Shown: positions 44,507-55,991, counted from the first letter of the stretch. The stretch: 64,000 nt of DNA from Bursaphelenchus xylophilus (GCA_904066235.2 CAJFCV020000003.1:11408001-11472000); one strand, 5' to 3'. Translations and numbers: made by a program. Notes: generated by a model not told the origin, from the sequence alone.

Positions 44507-44863
44507 ATGAAATAAGCTGTTTCTTTTGAGGAGGCTATTCGCTCATTTCGGCTAAACTTTGCGGTCGATTTTCTCGGTCGAGAAGCCCCGTAAACACTTT
44601 TGGAAATCAGTTTTATGATCGCAGACGCTTCACGTTTGAAACCTACTAGGTCCCGTTCCAAAGTCCGTCTGCGAAAAAAGTGACTTCCCTTGTGAGCACA
44701 ATGTCGCTGCTGTAACAATCCCTTCCCTTACGGGATAGGAGCTGACCGATAAACTGACTTGGCTTTTTGGGTATCTCACCGGCTTCTACGTACCCGAGTG
44801 GCATCTCCCTTTTACTAGACATCTTAGAACGACTCCAATATCGGTTGCGAATTTATATTTTGT

Positions 44864-45040
44864 TGTCGAAAGGCCCGACAACCCAGCAACGAGACAACGC
44901 GAGAGCTCAAGAGTTAAGTGATTTATTCAGTGGAAAGGAGGCCTTTTATAGGGAAGCCCCACGTAGGAAATCAAATTTGAATAAATGCTGATCGTTCCTC
45001 GTGGGAAAATCCTGGAAGCTCGGTCGTTCCGCCTCGCACA
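44864..45040 (-). repeat. Solo LTR, reverse-oriented copy of the 181-bp LTR
   Basis: TGTCGAAAGGCCCGACAACC...CCGCCTCGCACA on the plus strand. Read on the minus strand it has the same TATA and AATAAA order. Flanks TTTGT/TTTAT are only an approximate TSD. Confidence 0.8.
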
Positions 45041-45207
45041 TTTATTTCCTCTACAATCAATCCGTCTTCAGACATTTCCCTCTCGCCTCGGTCTTCCCTC
45101 AGCTCTCACCTAACCTCGTACGCCCAACCCCAGATCTTCGATCGAGGCGCCAGGACTTGGGATCGGAGGCGCGTTCGCTCCGCCTCCGACTTGCGTCTTC
45201 GGCGTTG

Positions 45208-45329
45208 GCTGCGACACTGCGACAGTCACATCGCTGAGATGAAAAGCAATTTGATCTTGTCGCGATACAATTCATTTCCTCGATGAGTTTCGCTGCGGCA
45301 GAGCGCTGATTATTTTCCCGACAGACTGA
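45208..45329. mobile_element. Family 1 MITE fragment (type A)
   Basis: Right half with a perfect end. The left end is lost. Confidence 0.65.
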
Positions 45330-45334
45330 TGTCA

Positions 45335-46085
45335 ATTTTTTATGTGTACCCTTTATTATCAAACACTTTAGGCAACCGGAAACTAAAGAAATCTTCTTTG
45401 GCGTTCTGTAAGTCTGTTTTATGCCAAACTAAGCCCCTGTTTAAACGCTTTTAATTATAAATTCTTCAAATCCACATCATTTACGATGCGTTTATAACAA
45501 GAAAAAGTCAAACAGGAGTCATTAAGATGGCTTTATACCAGAATTTTTTGAGTCTTATGGGTCGTAAAGTGATTGTGATACTTGTAAGCACAGCATGCCC
45601 TCAATTTTACATTCCAAGGTCTAATAAACTAGGCAAGATACGATGTAACCGCTGTAAACTAAGTCTATCGATGATGTATTTGCGTGGGTTCAGAGCCACA
45701 GTAGTGAAACTTTAATGACTGAGTAGAGAAATACAGTCATTAAAGTTTGTTATTACCCCCCGTAAACATACGATATCGCCAGCAAAGCCGTGTTTTCATC
45801 GAATTTGTTTTACCTTCTGAGTTGACAAGTACTAATAACAATTTTCGGGTTCATTCCCCCCCCCTTTAAATACCACGAAGATTACGGGGTGACAATGGGA
45901 TTGTAGATTAGATATTATAGTAGCTCAAAAATTGAAAAAAATTTCGCAAAAAATTGCTTTTCAGTCTTGATGAACCGGGAATAAACGGCTATACGATATT
46001 GTAATGGCATGAATACAAAATATTATACGAATGAATCGTAGTCAATATAGTATGTCGCAAAATCCCGGAAATCCCACGGAAAATG
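45335..46085. other. Unique intergenic DNA
   Basis: No recognisable element or gene. A short palindrome (ACTTTAATGACTGAGTAG... AGTCATTAAAGT) lies at 45708-45748. Confidence 0.3.
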
Positions 46086-46389
46086 AATTATGCACTGTGC
46101 GAAAATTTCAAAGACCATCGCACCGTGCAGACATCATCCTTTTTTTGGAACGGGCCCAAAAATTTGTAAAGAGGAGCGGAGCCGGAGCGGAGTGGAAAAA
46201 TAGTAGTATTGGGAGGGTAAAATACGCTACCGCAAATAAAGCACTTATAAAAAAAAGTGTAAGAAGAAGTGAGAAGAAGAAAATATAAGATGTTCATCTG
46301 AGTCTGTCGGGAAAATAATGGGAGAATTGCAGGGAAATATCAATTTTTTGATGAAAAAATGGTTGCAATATAAGAAACAGAACACTACG

Positions 46390-46645
46390 AGCGGACCAGA
46401 TAGAGTGGCCAAAAACGCCCCAATTTGCACCCGGAACGTATCCAAAAATGTGGCAAAATGCCTCCCTCTCCAACTAAAAAAACTCTTTTTTTTGAAGGGC
46501 GCGCCCTTTCCCTTACAAGAAGAGCGGGCGCGCTTTTGAAATCGGAATTTTTTCACTTGGAAAGGGAGGCATTTTGCCACATTTTTTGGTACTCCCCGTG
46601 TGCAAATGGAGTGTCTTTTCCCCACTGGATCAGGTACGCCACTGT
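46390..46645. repeat. Family 4 fold-back
   Basis: AAAATGTGGCAAAATGCCTCC is mirrored by GGAGGCATTTTGCCACATTTT, with GGGCGCGCCCTTTCCC in the loop. The right end CCACTGGATCAGGTACGCC abuts the next MITE. A family 1 end fragment is at ~46302-46322. Confidence 0.8.
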
Positions 46646-46646
46646 A

Positions 46647-46758
46647 TCAGTCTGTGGGGAAAATAATGAGCACTCTGTCGCAGCGAAAATCGCATCGCCG
46701 CCGAGAAAATGAATTGTGTCGCGGCAAAATCAAATTGCTTTTGATTTTTTCGCCGATT
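46647..46758. mobile_element. Family 1 MITE (type A), right end missing
   Basis: TCAGTCTGTGGGGAAAATAATG, then the inverted core (GAGCACTCTGTCGCAG). Truncated just before the next copy. Confidence 0.75.
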
Positions 46759-46780
46759 TCAGTCCGAGGAAGCGCAAATA

Positions 46781-46933
46781 TCAGTCTGTCGGGAAAATAA
46801 CGGCGGATCGTCGGCTCCGAATCGCCCATCATCGCTTTGCGACTGCAAGCCGCGGCTGGGGATTTGGTGCGCGATAGCGGCGAGGCGAGATATTTTGCTG
46901 CGACGATCCGCCGTTATTTTCCCGACGGACTGA
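46781..46933. mobile_element. Family 1 MITE (type B)
   Basis: Ends TCAGTCTGTCGGGAAAATAA and TTTTCCCGACGGACTGATA. Core as in 24572-24723. Confidence 0.9.
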
Positions 46934-47139
46934 TATTATCAATCTGTCGGTTTTTTCCACAATTTTGAATTGGCGAAAAACAAATGTAGTTTCACCCGAA
47001 TATGGCATGCGATACACTAGACGAAAGCCTGAGATCACAGCTACAAGATGGTAGTAACATTGCGAAATTCGGCCCGCGCTTACGTTTTTTATAGACGTTT
47101 GATTTTGCCCTTCTCGAAGAGGGACACTATTTATGGGAC

Positions 47140-47480
47140 AACCCAATATAACAATCTTTGCGACCGAGAGAGTACGCGAAACACGGAGGACGGTCATAGC
47201 GAGAAAACACTTTTTGGCCCGATCTTTGCCAGTTTGATGCAGAAAAAATGGATTTATAATGAAACTATTGCCTTCCACAATAAAAAAAAGTACAAAATTT
47301 TTCACGCCGAAATTTGCAAAAATGTGTCACATTTTTGAAAACTTTCGACCAAAAAATCTCGGCCGTTTCTTCAAAATTCAAGCTAAGAGCCACATATATG
47401 TCTTAAAAACCTTATTTGAGCCAAGTTTTATAAAGAATTTGAAGCCTCTTAATTGTAAGCCCCCAAAATTTCCTCCAAAA
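47140..47480. repeat. Family 2 element, diverged
   Basis: TCTTTGCGACCGAGAGAGTA, GAAACACGGAGGACGGTC and AATCTCGGCCGTTTCTTC are recognisable. Terminal repeats eroded. Confidence 0.6.
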
Positions 47481-48370
47481 GCAAGTATATAACGCCGCTT
47501 TCACATTTCAGGACCTCCCACACCTCATCTATAAACATTTTCCACCTCAAAAAAACTGGGAATCCTTTCCTGCTGGTGTTGTTTTACAGCGGCCTTTTGC
47601 AAGGCGAGCTCTGAGTCGGAAGGCCATCAAAAATTATAGGATAAAAGTCGTCTGGAAAGGGAAAATTTAAGTCTTTCTGGGAAAATTAAAGCGATTTTTG
47701 GGAATTTTTGTTAAAAAACAAGATTTTTTGGGCTAAAAATTTTCGGGCTGACAATTTGAAAAATAAAAAAAATTTTTTTGAAATATGCAAATTTCAAATT
47801 TTTTGGCCGCAATTAGCGTAATTAGCCCACAAAAATAATCAAAAAGCGCTGGAAAATTCAAAGTGATTAGTGGGCGGGCAATTAACTGATGAATAACAAG
47901 TAAATATTTATGAGCAATCTCTCGAAAAACATCCGGCTTGGAGGGGAATTTCGCGAATAAATCGGGGAAATCTCCAACAATATTCGTAATAAATTATTTG
48001 TAAAATGAAAAAGTAAAAAAATTGTGTATAAAAAGCGTATTTTACAATTTTTTTTTCATTTTAAAAATTTCAAAAAATTTGAAAAATTCATAATTTTTTT
48101 TTTTTTTTGAATTTTTAAAAAATTATTCCCGAAAAAATAAAATCAAGCCAAAGCCCTTAGGGCGGGCCTTTAAAAATGAGCCCTACGGCCATATTATGGA
48201 TAACAAATTGGCAATTTTCCCACCATTCCCCCTCGAATTATCTTTTCTTTGGCGTTTGGCGGCGTCATTCAGAAGAAAAAATGCCGACAATCGGGAATGA
48301 CGAATAATATTGAAATTATAAATAGTATTTACTGTAGCATCATGCTTCTGGAAAACGGCCAAAACTAACC
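47480..48370. other. Unique, partly AT-rich intergenic DNA
   Basis: 47640-48130 is A/T-rich, and a small hairpin AAGCCCTTAGGGC...GCCC lies near 48150. No gene supported. Confidence 0.3.
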
Positions 48371-48371
48371 A

Positions 48372-48960
48372 GGGAAGTGCCAAAAGTGTGGTGCTCAGAT
48401 TTTCTTTAAATTTTGCACACATATTTGTTATAGGTGACATATCAATTCCTGAAAGTTTTAGCTCGCGCTTTGCAGGCATTGCCGAGATATTCAACGATTT
48501 TTGCGGCCGAGAGAGTACGGAAAATGAGGAGAGCGGTAAGAGAAAAGTTATTTTTGGCTATATCTTTGCCAGTTTCGTGCGGAAAAAATTGATTTTTTGT
48601 GGAAACATTGCCCTTTACGGTAGAAATAAGTATGAAACTTTTCATGACAAAACCTCGCAAAAAAAGTCTCAAAGTTTCCGGCGAACGGAGAGCGGTCAGA
48701 GAGGAGCGAAAAAATTTGTCGATATCTTTGCCAGTGTCGTTTAGAAAAAATTGATTTTTTTGTGGAAACATTACCCTCTACAGTAGAAATAACCATGAAA
48801 CCTCTCATGCCAAAATTCAAAAAAAAAAATCCCCATTTTTGCCATTATTTTTTTCCAACTTCAATCTTAAAACCTCGGTTATATCTTTAAGAAAATCATT
48901 CTAAATTTGTGCCAAGTTTCGCCAAAATCTGAGCGTCGCGCTTGGGGTACTTCCCCTGTA
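48372..48960. repeat. Family 2 element with internal tandem duplication
   Basis: It runs from AAGTGCCAAAAGTGTGGTGC to GCGTCGCGCTTGGGGTACTT. The central block with GAGCGGT(A/C)AGAGA..TTTGCCAGT and GTGGAAACATT is present twice (48540-48615, 48690-48770). Confidence 0.75.
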
Positions 48961-49172
48961 AGCTCAGGTTTTTTTATAACCCTCACAAGGAAAGTCACAT
49001 TTTTCGCAGATCGATTCAGTTCTACTGACCTAGTGGACGTTGAAGGCCTCAGGCAGCGTAAGAAGAATATTTGTTTCCAAAAGTTTTTAGGGGCCTTGAA
49101 GGCAGAGCTATGGCTCATCAAAGTTAGCGCAAAAAGCCGTCCGAAAAGACTCTCCTAAAAACTGGAGTATGG

Positions 49173-49464
49173 TGTCACGATTACGTAAAGAATTCCCAGA
49201 AATTAGCATAAACACGAATATTTTGATATAAATGTAATGGATCGACCGCTTTTCGGTCACTCGTTGGTGAAATAAACATATATTTGGAATTGTTGGAAGT
49301 TTCCGTTTGATCCAGTCCGGTCGTGTCGATACAAAGTGGAATCAATTTTGCGTGTGTCCACAGTTTTATTGCTCGAGTTCTCTATTTGTGTCTCCGGGTT
49401 AGTAGGGGCAGTGGATACTAGGAGTAGAGGGTAAGTTAGGGGCCATCCTATACCTCGGCTTACA
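49173..49464 (+). repeat. Solo LTR-like sequence, best copy
   Basis: TGTCACGATTACG...CTCGGCTTACA (292 bp, TG...CA). TATA-like GATATAAATG at ~49227 and GAAATAAAC at ~49270. No internal domain. Confidence 0.7.
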
Positions 49465-49905
49465 GGGGAAGTACCTCAAGTGCAACGCTCAGATTTTTTT
49501 AAAATTTAGCACACACGTCGGGTATGGACTAAATATCAATTCCTGAAAGTTTTAGCTCGCGCTTTGGGGGCGCTGCCGAGATATCGAACGATTTTTGCCG
49601 CCGAGAGAGCACGCTAAACGTGGAGAGCGGTCAGAGAGAAACCGCTTTTTTGGCCATAACTTTGGCAGTTTCGTGCGGAAAAATTTGATTTTTTGTAGAA
49701 ACATTATCCTTTACGGTAGAAATAGGCATGAAACTTTTCGTGCCGAAATTCGGCAAAAAGTCCGAAATTTTCGCCGACTTTCGATCTAAAAATCTCGGTT
49801 GTTTCTGCAAAGCGCGAGCTAGGATTCTCGTATATATAAAAATTGTTCTAAATTTGAGCCAAGTTTCATCAAAATTTGAGCGTCGCACTTGGAGTACTTC
49901 CCCTG
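49465..49905. repeat. Family 2 element, near full length
   Basis: Ends GGGGAAGTACCTCAAGTGC and GCACTTGGAGTACTTCCCC are clear inverted repeats. It starts at the last base of the LTR. Confidence 0.8.
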
Positions 49906-50600
49906 TTAGATCTAAGTCTTGACAATGGATCCATCTGCGAAAAATGCGACTTCCCTGTAAGTTTGATGAGGGTAAATAAGTTTAATAATCAAAATTTCTG
50001 CAAATTAACTCTTCCCCATCACTGTTCCTATGCTTATCATGCGCCCCACAGCCTACACTACAATTATAATTGAGCTTCTGCAAAAAAACGGTCCAAAATC
50101 GGGACGGTATTACCAAAAATACTACAATTCTGCACTATTATTGACAAAAAAGTAGGCGAGCAAGTGAACCGCGTAATTGGTCATTAAATGTCATCTCGAA
50201 TACGAAAGCAGAGAAAAAAATACAGTCAAGAAAACAGCCAGCTAATTGCAAAGGAAGAAAAAAAATGTTTGCAATAGAGGGGGTTTGTTGTAGAGAGGTT
50301 TATTTTGGCCTAAAATCACCTCACAGACCTTGTCTATAACTCACAAAAATGTGTGTTATAGAGAGGTTTTTGTAGCGCGTAGAATTTCGAGTAATTTTAG
50401 ACTGCTTTCTTCGGCACTAAAGGATGTTCCAATGGGTCTGAAAACAGCTGATCAATCTACGAAATATGTAAACAAAGACGCGGATAATTATGTTTTTGCA
50501 TTGAAAGATTGGCAAGTACAAAATTGCCCTTGTAAATACCCGATGATCAATGAGCAAAGTGGCGCGAGTTAATGAGGAAATTGAAGGGGTTCTTTGTATA
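49905..50600. other. Mostly unique DNA with a short hairpin near 50290-50365
   Basis: GTTGTAGAGAGGTTTATTTTGGCC and GTGTTATAGAGAGGTTTTTG repeat in tandem. Similar TATAGA(C/G)AG strings occur at ~5640-5690 and 56480-56560, hinting at another low-copy repeat. No gene. Confidence 0.35.
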
Positions 50601-50602
50601 CG

Positions 50603-50949
50603 AGAGTGTCGGGAAAATAATGAGCACAACGTCAGAACGAAAATAGCGGCCGAGAAAATGAATTGTGCCGGGGAAAAATCGAACTTCATTTTAAAAACGA
50701 GATTTTTTCAATGGTCATCGGAAAGTTTATGCTGATGGGTTCCCTGCGATATTTATATTTTCTGAAAGCCAGCTTTTTACTCTACTAGTGCACCAAATTT
50801 CAGCCTTCTAGCGCGAACGGCTAACGAGATATGGAGGGAAAAGCAAGCGCATCCCGAAAAAAATTGAAAAAGTCGAGGAGATCGGCTGTGTCGAAAAATA
50901 GAGGATGCCGTGCGACGCTATTGTGCTCATTATTTTCCCGACAGACTGA
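50603..50949. mobile_element. Family 1 MITE (type A) with ~200-bp insertion
   Basis: GAGTGTCGGGAAAATAATGAGC on the left, TTGTGCTCATTATTTTCCCG on the right. The foreign centre (50700-50900) matches nothing else in the window. Confidence 0.7.
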
Positions 50950-50964
50950 TAGCAAAGACAGGGT

Positions 50965-51160
50965 CGAAAACTATTTTTTTTCTGACCGCCCTCCGCATTC
51001 CGCATACTCTTTCGGCGACAAAAAATCGATGGATTTCACAGCCACCCCTCTAAATCGCAAGCTAAAACTCTCAAGAATTGATATGCGGCCTATTCCCGAC
51101 TTTTGTGCAAAATTTACACAACATCCGAGCATCTCACTTGAGACACCTCCCTCCGCTAAA
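50965..51160. repeat. Family 2 right half
   Basis: CTGACCGCCCTCCGCATTCC through CCGAGCATCTCACTTGAGAC, diverged. Confidence 0.6.
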
Positions 51161-51495
51161 CAACGGAAATTCCGACTCTACAGCTTCGAATTATACCCAA
51201 TTTCTCCGTCTTCCCGCTCATAGCCCTCTTCTCATTACAGTCAAATAGAGACATCTTCTCCCGCTGCGCATACAATTCCCATCTCCATGGCCACATACCT
51301 AGAGGGCGCTGCGGAAAATACAGAGCCCCATCTCATGTGCCTCGCCAATTATAACCCATCTATTTTCAGAAAATACAATCAAAGATAGCGCGGGGGAAAT
51401 ACGCAAGAAAACCGGCTAATTAATGGGTATTATCCCATGCCGGCTCATCGGTTCGAAGTACGCGAAAACACGGTAATATTTTTTGTAAACCTGGG
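51160..51495. other. Unique intergenic DNA
   Basis: No element, no coding signal. Confidence 0.3.
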
Positions 51496-51497
51496 AA

Positions 51498-52180
51498 ATA
51501 TCAGCATTTTCAAAAAGTGCATGGGCATTTGTCGCGTGCATAAAAAATCCTATTTTGCACCGTGCATTTCACTTTTTTTGGTTTCTGCACTGTGCGAAGA
51601 AATATCGCTGCGACATAAGCGAGTTTCGGCTATGTCGCTGCGTCAGCGGGAATTTGCACAGTGCAAACGGCTTTTCTTGAGGTTTGCACTGTGCGAAAAC
51701 AGGAAACAACAATGCACTGTGCATTAGCGACAAGAGTGGGAAAAGTTCAGAATGCACTGTGCAACGATCGAAAATGCACTGTGCGTTGGCGACAAGCGTG
51801 TGGAAAGTTCAGATTGCACTGTGCAAAAAATGAAAATGCACTGTGCGTTAGCGACAAGCGTGAGAATAAGTTGAAATTGCACTGTGCAAAAAAGGAAAAT
51901 GCACCGTGCGTCAGCGACAAACGTGGGAATAAGTTCAGAATGCACAGTGCAAAAACAAAAATGCACAGTGCGTTAGCGACAACCGTGGGAAAATTTCAGA
52001 ATGCACTGCACAAAAAATGAAAATGCACTGTGCGTTGCGGCAAGCGTGGGAAAAGGTCCAAGGTGCACTGTGCAAAAAAACAAAATGCACTGTGCGCCAG
52101 CGACAAACGTGGGAAAAAGTTCAAACTGCACTGTGCAATAGCGAAAAAATGCCCATGCACCTTACGAAAATGTTTCTTTT
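51498..52180. repeat. Family 3 element, largest and most regular GCACNGTGC array
   Basis: Ends TCAGCATTTTCAAAAAGTGC and GCCCATGCACCTTACGAAAATG. From ~51700 to ~52140 a ~63-70-bp unit repeats about seven times: GCACTGTGC, G(A)AAATGCACTGTGCGT, GCGACAA(G/A)CGTG(G/T)GAA, AGTTCA. Each unit holds two palindromes. Centre bases are T or A in most and C in a few. Confidence 0.9.
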
Positions 52181-52184
52181 TTCA

Positions 52185-52440
52185 AAAGTGCGTAGACTTT
52201 TTGACCTTGTCCGCACCGTGCACAAAACCCCTTTTCGCGGGGTGCATTTGACCTTTTGCACCGTGCAATTTTGCTACGACGCAAATTAATTTTTGGCGAT
52301 CGCACTGTGCGAAAAAAGTCAGGGTTCGAGCGATAGCCGAAAAAACCTATTGCACAGTGCAAAAAACAAGAAATTGCACAGTGCAAAAAAACTTTTGTTT
52401 TCGCACAGTGCGTGTCGCCGATTTCAGTCCGGCGACTTTC
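52185..52440. repeat. Family 3 cluster adjoining the array
   Basis: GCACCGTGC (twice), GCACTGTGC and GCACAGTGC (three times) in 250 bp. The left end CAAAAGTGCGTAGACTTTTTG is of the family 3 type. Confidence 0.75.
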
Positions 52441-52739
52441 CGGAAGGACCAGAAACGGGATAAACAGTCAACGAGAAGCACGAAATGTGTTTCTCAGTGC
52501 ACTGAAGGGCTGAAAGAACTGTGAATTGGGGGTATTTATGTTAGGCAATTCATTGGGCGGTTGAAGTGTAAATTTTACAAGGGCAGCTCTCAAACTGTGA
52601 CTGGCAGGTTCTCTTTCAATTTTGCACAATTGCGTCGTCTAGGGCACGCATCAATTCTAAATATGGTTCAGCTTGCACTTTGAACGGAACGGCGAGATAG
52701 TCAACAATCTTTGCCCACCGGATGCGATATATCTAGGAA

Positions 52740-53190
52740 GGGGGAAGTGCTCAAAGTGCGACGCGTATTTTGAGAAAAGCTCGGGACAAATTTAAAATAT
52801 ACTTTTTCTACAATATATACAAGCCTTCGAGCTCGCGCTATGCAGAAACAAACGAGATTTTTAGGTCAAAAGTTGAAAAAAATGTAAATTTTTTTTTGCG
52901 AATTTTGGCATAAAAAGTTTTGTGTCTATTTCTACAGTAGAGAGTAATGTTTTCACAAAAAATCAATTTTTTCCGCCCGAAACTAGCAAAGATATGGTCA
53001 AAAATAGCTTTTCTCTGACCACTCTCCGCATTTCGCGTACTCTCTCGGCCGCAAAGATCGTTGAATATCTCGGCTCCCTGCAAAGATCAAGCTAAAATTT
53101 TCAGCGATTGATAAGAAGCCTATGTTGATAGTGTGTGCAAAATTTAAAGAAAATCTGAGCGTTGCACTGTGAGCATTCACCTTGCAAATT
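52740..53190. repeat. Family 2 element
   Basis: GGAAGTGCTCAAAGTGCGACG to CTGAGCGTTGCACTGTGAGC, with all internal landmarks in order. Confidence 0.75.
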
Positions 53191-53353
53191 TTCAAATTTT
53201 TTTTTCTTTTTTTTCCATACGAAACTCAAAAAAGATGTTTTTTTCTGATACCCCTCTCCGCAATTTGAGTACTGTCTCTCATATCTCGGCTGCGCCTTCA
53301 AAACGTGAGCCAAAATTTTTAGCAATTGATATATGGCCAATACCAGTGGTATG

Positions 53354-55022
53354 TAGGCATGGCTCCGGGCCGGGCTTTGCAAAATTTTCCGGCCCGGGCC
53401 GGGCCGACTAATTTCTCGGCCCGACTCCGGGCTTCGATTTTCAGGCCCGGCCCGGCCCGGGCCGGCCCGGTTTTTTTGAAATTTGAGTTTTGCCCGGAAA
53501 AAAGGAAAAAATAAGCTTTTACGATAGGATTTTTCATTTTTTCGAACACAATGCTGATAGCGAACGTAAAGTGACCTTATGTACCTAGGTTTTGCTAAAT
53601 TTTTCTTTACATCTTGCGAAAATTTGCCATAATTTTCTTTTCATTTCCCGCTTTCTTTCTTTCCAACCTAGTATAAAATTTTCCGGGCCGAACCGGGCCG
53701 GGCTTTCCAAATTTCCCAAGCCCGGGCCCGGGCCGGGCTTGGAGATTTAAGCCCGGGCCTGCGGCCCGGGCCGGGCCGGGCCAGGCTGGCCCGGTTTGCA
53801 GCCATGCTTAAGTGCACTGCGGGTCGGGTCAAGTTTTTTTCATGTGGTGGTCAAGTCTTTCCCCTAATATTATTTTTTCCCTGAAATTCAGACTGTTATA
53901 TCGGAGGTTAATCAAGGTAAATCTGGTCAGTTCTTGTTGATTATTTCAAGAACAAGTCTTATTCTATTTTTAGAAATCAAATTTGATTGAATTACGGTGT
54001 GGGTTTGCCTCAATTTTTAGCATTCTTTGGGGGTATGTATTCTATACCTAAATGATCAATTGTGAGACAGTTTCAAGTCTGATTTACGATATCGTTTCCA
54101 TTTCACCTTCGGACGTACGCCACCTGTCCAATAAAGGTAAGTAACTGTGAATCTGGTAGTCCGTTTTTTAGTCATTAAAGATTTTGTATATTATTCTAGG
54201 TTATTCAGAAAATTTTGTACGGGATTTGCCTGGTTTTCCCTCAAAATCACGTCCAACATATTAATTTTACTGTCCTAACCACGTTTTCCATCACCAGAGG
54301 TCTTCACAGATGTGATCCAGGCGTTATACGTTACAGGGATCATGTATAACATCCGCCTGAAAAAAACGCTAGATTGGTCTCAAACACATTTTTGCTTCGC
54401 TTGATGATCCTCGAAAGTATTTTCCTTGATTTTTATGAAAATTCCGCATAGTTTGGGCGTTGAATTTCATCTCTACCTAAAATCTGCATCAACTTTGGAC
54501 ACAAAGAAAAAGTCTAAAAGAGAAGGAGAAACCTGTCCACTTACGTTTTTATAGGCACTAGAGACCAATATTACGCTAAATAATCTAATCCAGGCCGAAA
54601 ACTTGGCAAATCTCAACAAAAATCTTCAAAAGTACCTAGTATAATATACAAAATCTTTAATGACTAAAAAACGGACTACCAGATTCACAGTTACTTACCT
54701 TTATTGGACAGGTGGCGTACGTCCGAAGGTGAAATGGAAACGATATCGTAAATCAGACTTGAAACTGTCTCACAATTGATCATTTAGGTATAGAATACAT
54801 ACCCCCAAAGAATGCTAAAAATTGAGGCAAACCCACACCGTAATTCAATCAAATTTGATTTCTAAAAATAGAATAAGACTTGTTCTTGAAATAATCAACA
54901 AGAACTGACCAGATTTACCTTGATTAACCTCCCATATAACAGTCTGAATTTCGGGGAAAAAATAATATTAGGGGAAAGACTTGACCACCCCATGAAAAAA
55001 ACTTGACCCGACCCGCAGTGTA
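53354..55022. mobile_element. GC-rich hAT-like element (TAGGCATGGCT subtype) split by a fold-back, 8-bp TSD
   Basis: The left end is TAGGCATGGCTCCGGGCC, and the right GGCC block ends GCAGCCATGCTTA at 53810. The exact 8-bp duplication GTGGTATG is at 53346-53353 and again at 55023-55030, beyond the inserted fold-back, and lies in a family 2 host (CAATACCA...TGCAAAATTTAAA). Confidence 0.85.
53811..55020. mobile_element. 1.2-kb fold-back element, arms ~385 bp, TA target
   Basis: CACTGCGGGTCGGGTCAAG at the left is mirrored at the right end. The arms (53815-~54200, ~54635-55020) are nearly identical over features such as CGTACGCCACCTGTCCAATA. It is flanked by TA at 53809-53810 and 55021-55022, inside the terminal bases of the hAT-like element. 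The ~430-bp loop is unique and shows no transposase. Confidence 0.85.
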
Positions 55023-55312
55023 GTGGTATGTGCAAAATTTAAAACAAGCGTCGCACTTGCGGTAACTCCCTTGCCATTTGACTGAACTTTCAGAAAGCCG
55101 GAAAGTCGTATCTTCATCACATAAAAACCAGAGAGAATCCATTCATTCATACCTGAAAAAAACTAAATTTTAACAATATTTTCCGGTTCTCGAATTACAA
55201 ATCTCTTGACGCGGATAGCGAGACCAAAATAATTTACTATTGAAAGCAAACAAAATAAAAATCTCGCGACGAATAAACAACGGAATATTTTAAGATTAAT
55301 AACGCTTATATT

Positions 55313-55815
55313 AGTATTTTCATAAAGTGCATGGACATTTGCTCTCACAGTGCATCTTAAATTTTTTTCCACGCTTCTCGCCAATGCACAGTTTTTTTTG
55401 TTTTCGCACCGTGCAGAAATTAAAAAAAATCCGTTTGCACTGTGCAGGGCCTTCAGCAAAACCGCGACAAAGCATTTTTCGCAAAGTGCAATTTTTGCTT
55501 TCGCACAGTGCATTTGGAACTTTTTCCCACGCTTGTCGCTAACGCACAGTGCATTTTTCTTTTTTCGCACCGTGCAAGCCTCGAAAAAACCGTTTGCACT
55601 GTGCAATTTTACGGGCCGACGCTTTTTTCCTTTCCGCACAGTGCAAACCTCAAAAAAAGCCGTTCGGCGACATGCACTGTGCGAAAACAAAACTTCGTTT
55701 TGCACTGTGCAATTTCTGGCTTTTTGCACTGTGCAAATGGCCTTTTGGGCTGTCGCTCGCACACTGACTTTTTTCGCACAGTGCAAACGCCAAAAATTTA
55801 CCCAGCGACTTTCTG
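55313..55815. repeat. Family 3 element with GCACNGTGC array
   Basis: Left end TTAGTATTTTCATAAAGTGC. About ten GCACAGTGC/GCACTGTGC/GCACCGTGC motifs. Shares CCCACGCTTGTCGCTAACGC in inverse orientation with 51700-52140. Confidence 0.85.
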
Positions 55816-55827
55816 GCCGGGCTAGCA

Positions 55828-55991
55828 TCAGTCCGTCGGGAAAATAATGTGGATTCGTCGCCACTGGGAATCGCCCATCATCGCTTTGCGACGGCTCGCC
55901 GCCACCGCAGATTTGGTGCGCGACTGCACCTTTTTTCGACGAGGCGAGACATTTCCTGCAACAAATCCACGCTATTTCCCCGACAGACTGA
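55828..55991. mobile_element. Family 1 MITE (type B)
   Basis: TCAGTCCGTCGGGAAAATAATG and TTTCCCCGACAGACTGATA. Core GGAATCGCCCATCATCGC. Confidence 0.85.

Larger units (their letters stand above)
42689..44693. mobile_element. 2-kb inverted-repeat structure with tRNA-like arms around a Tc1/mariner-like element
   Basis: Arms 42689-~42960 and ~44433-44693 are inverted copies (ACAAGGGAAGTCAC at the tips, ACGGGGCTTCTCGG inside), each ending in a tRNA-like sequence. Between them sits the 1.23-kb TA-flanked element 43051-44279. A diverged single arm is at 48990-49160. Confidence 0.75.

Noticed and set aside
51500..52180. Centromeric or telomeric satellite
   Set aside because: Too short and bounded by element-like inverted ends. 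The motif is dispersed in many unrelated places.
55163..55864. A 233-codon minus-strand open frame
   Set aside because: It is composed of family 3 palindromes plus a family 1 end. Similar frames appear on the opposite strand, and no splice sites or homology support it.
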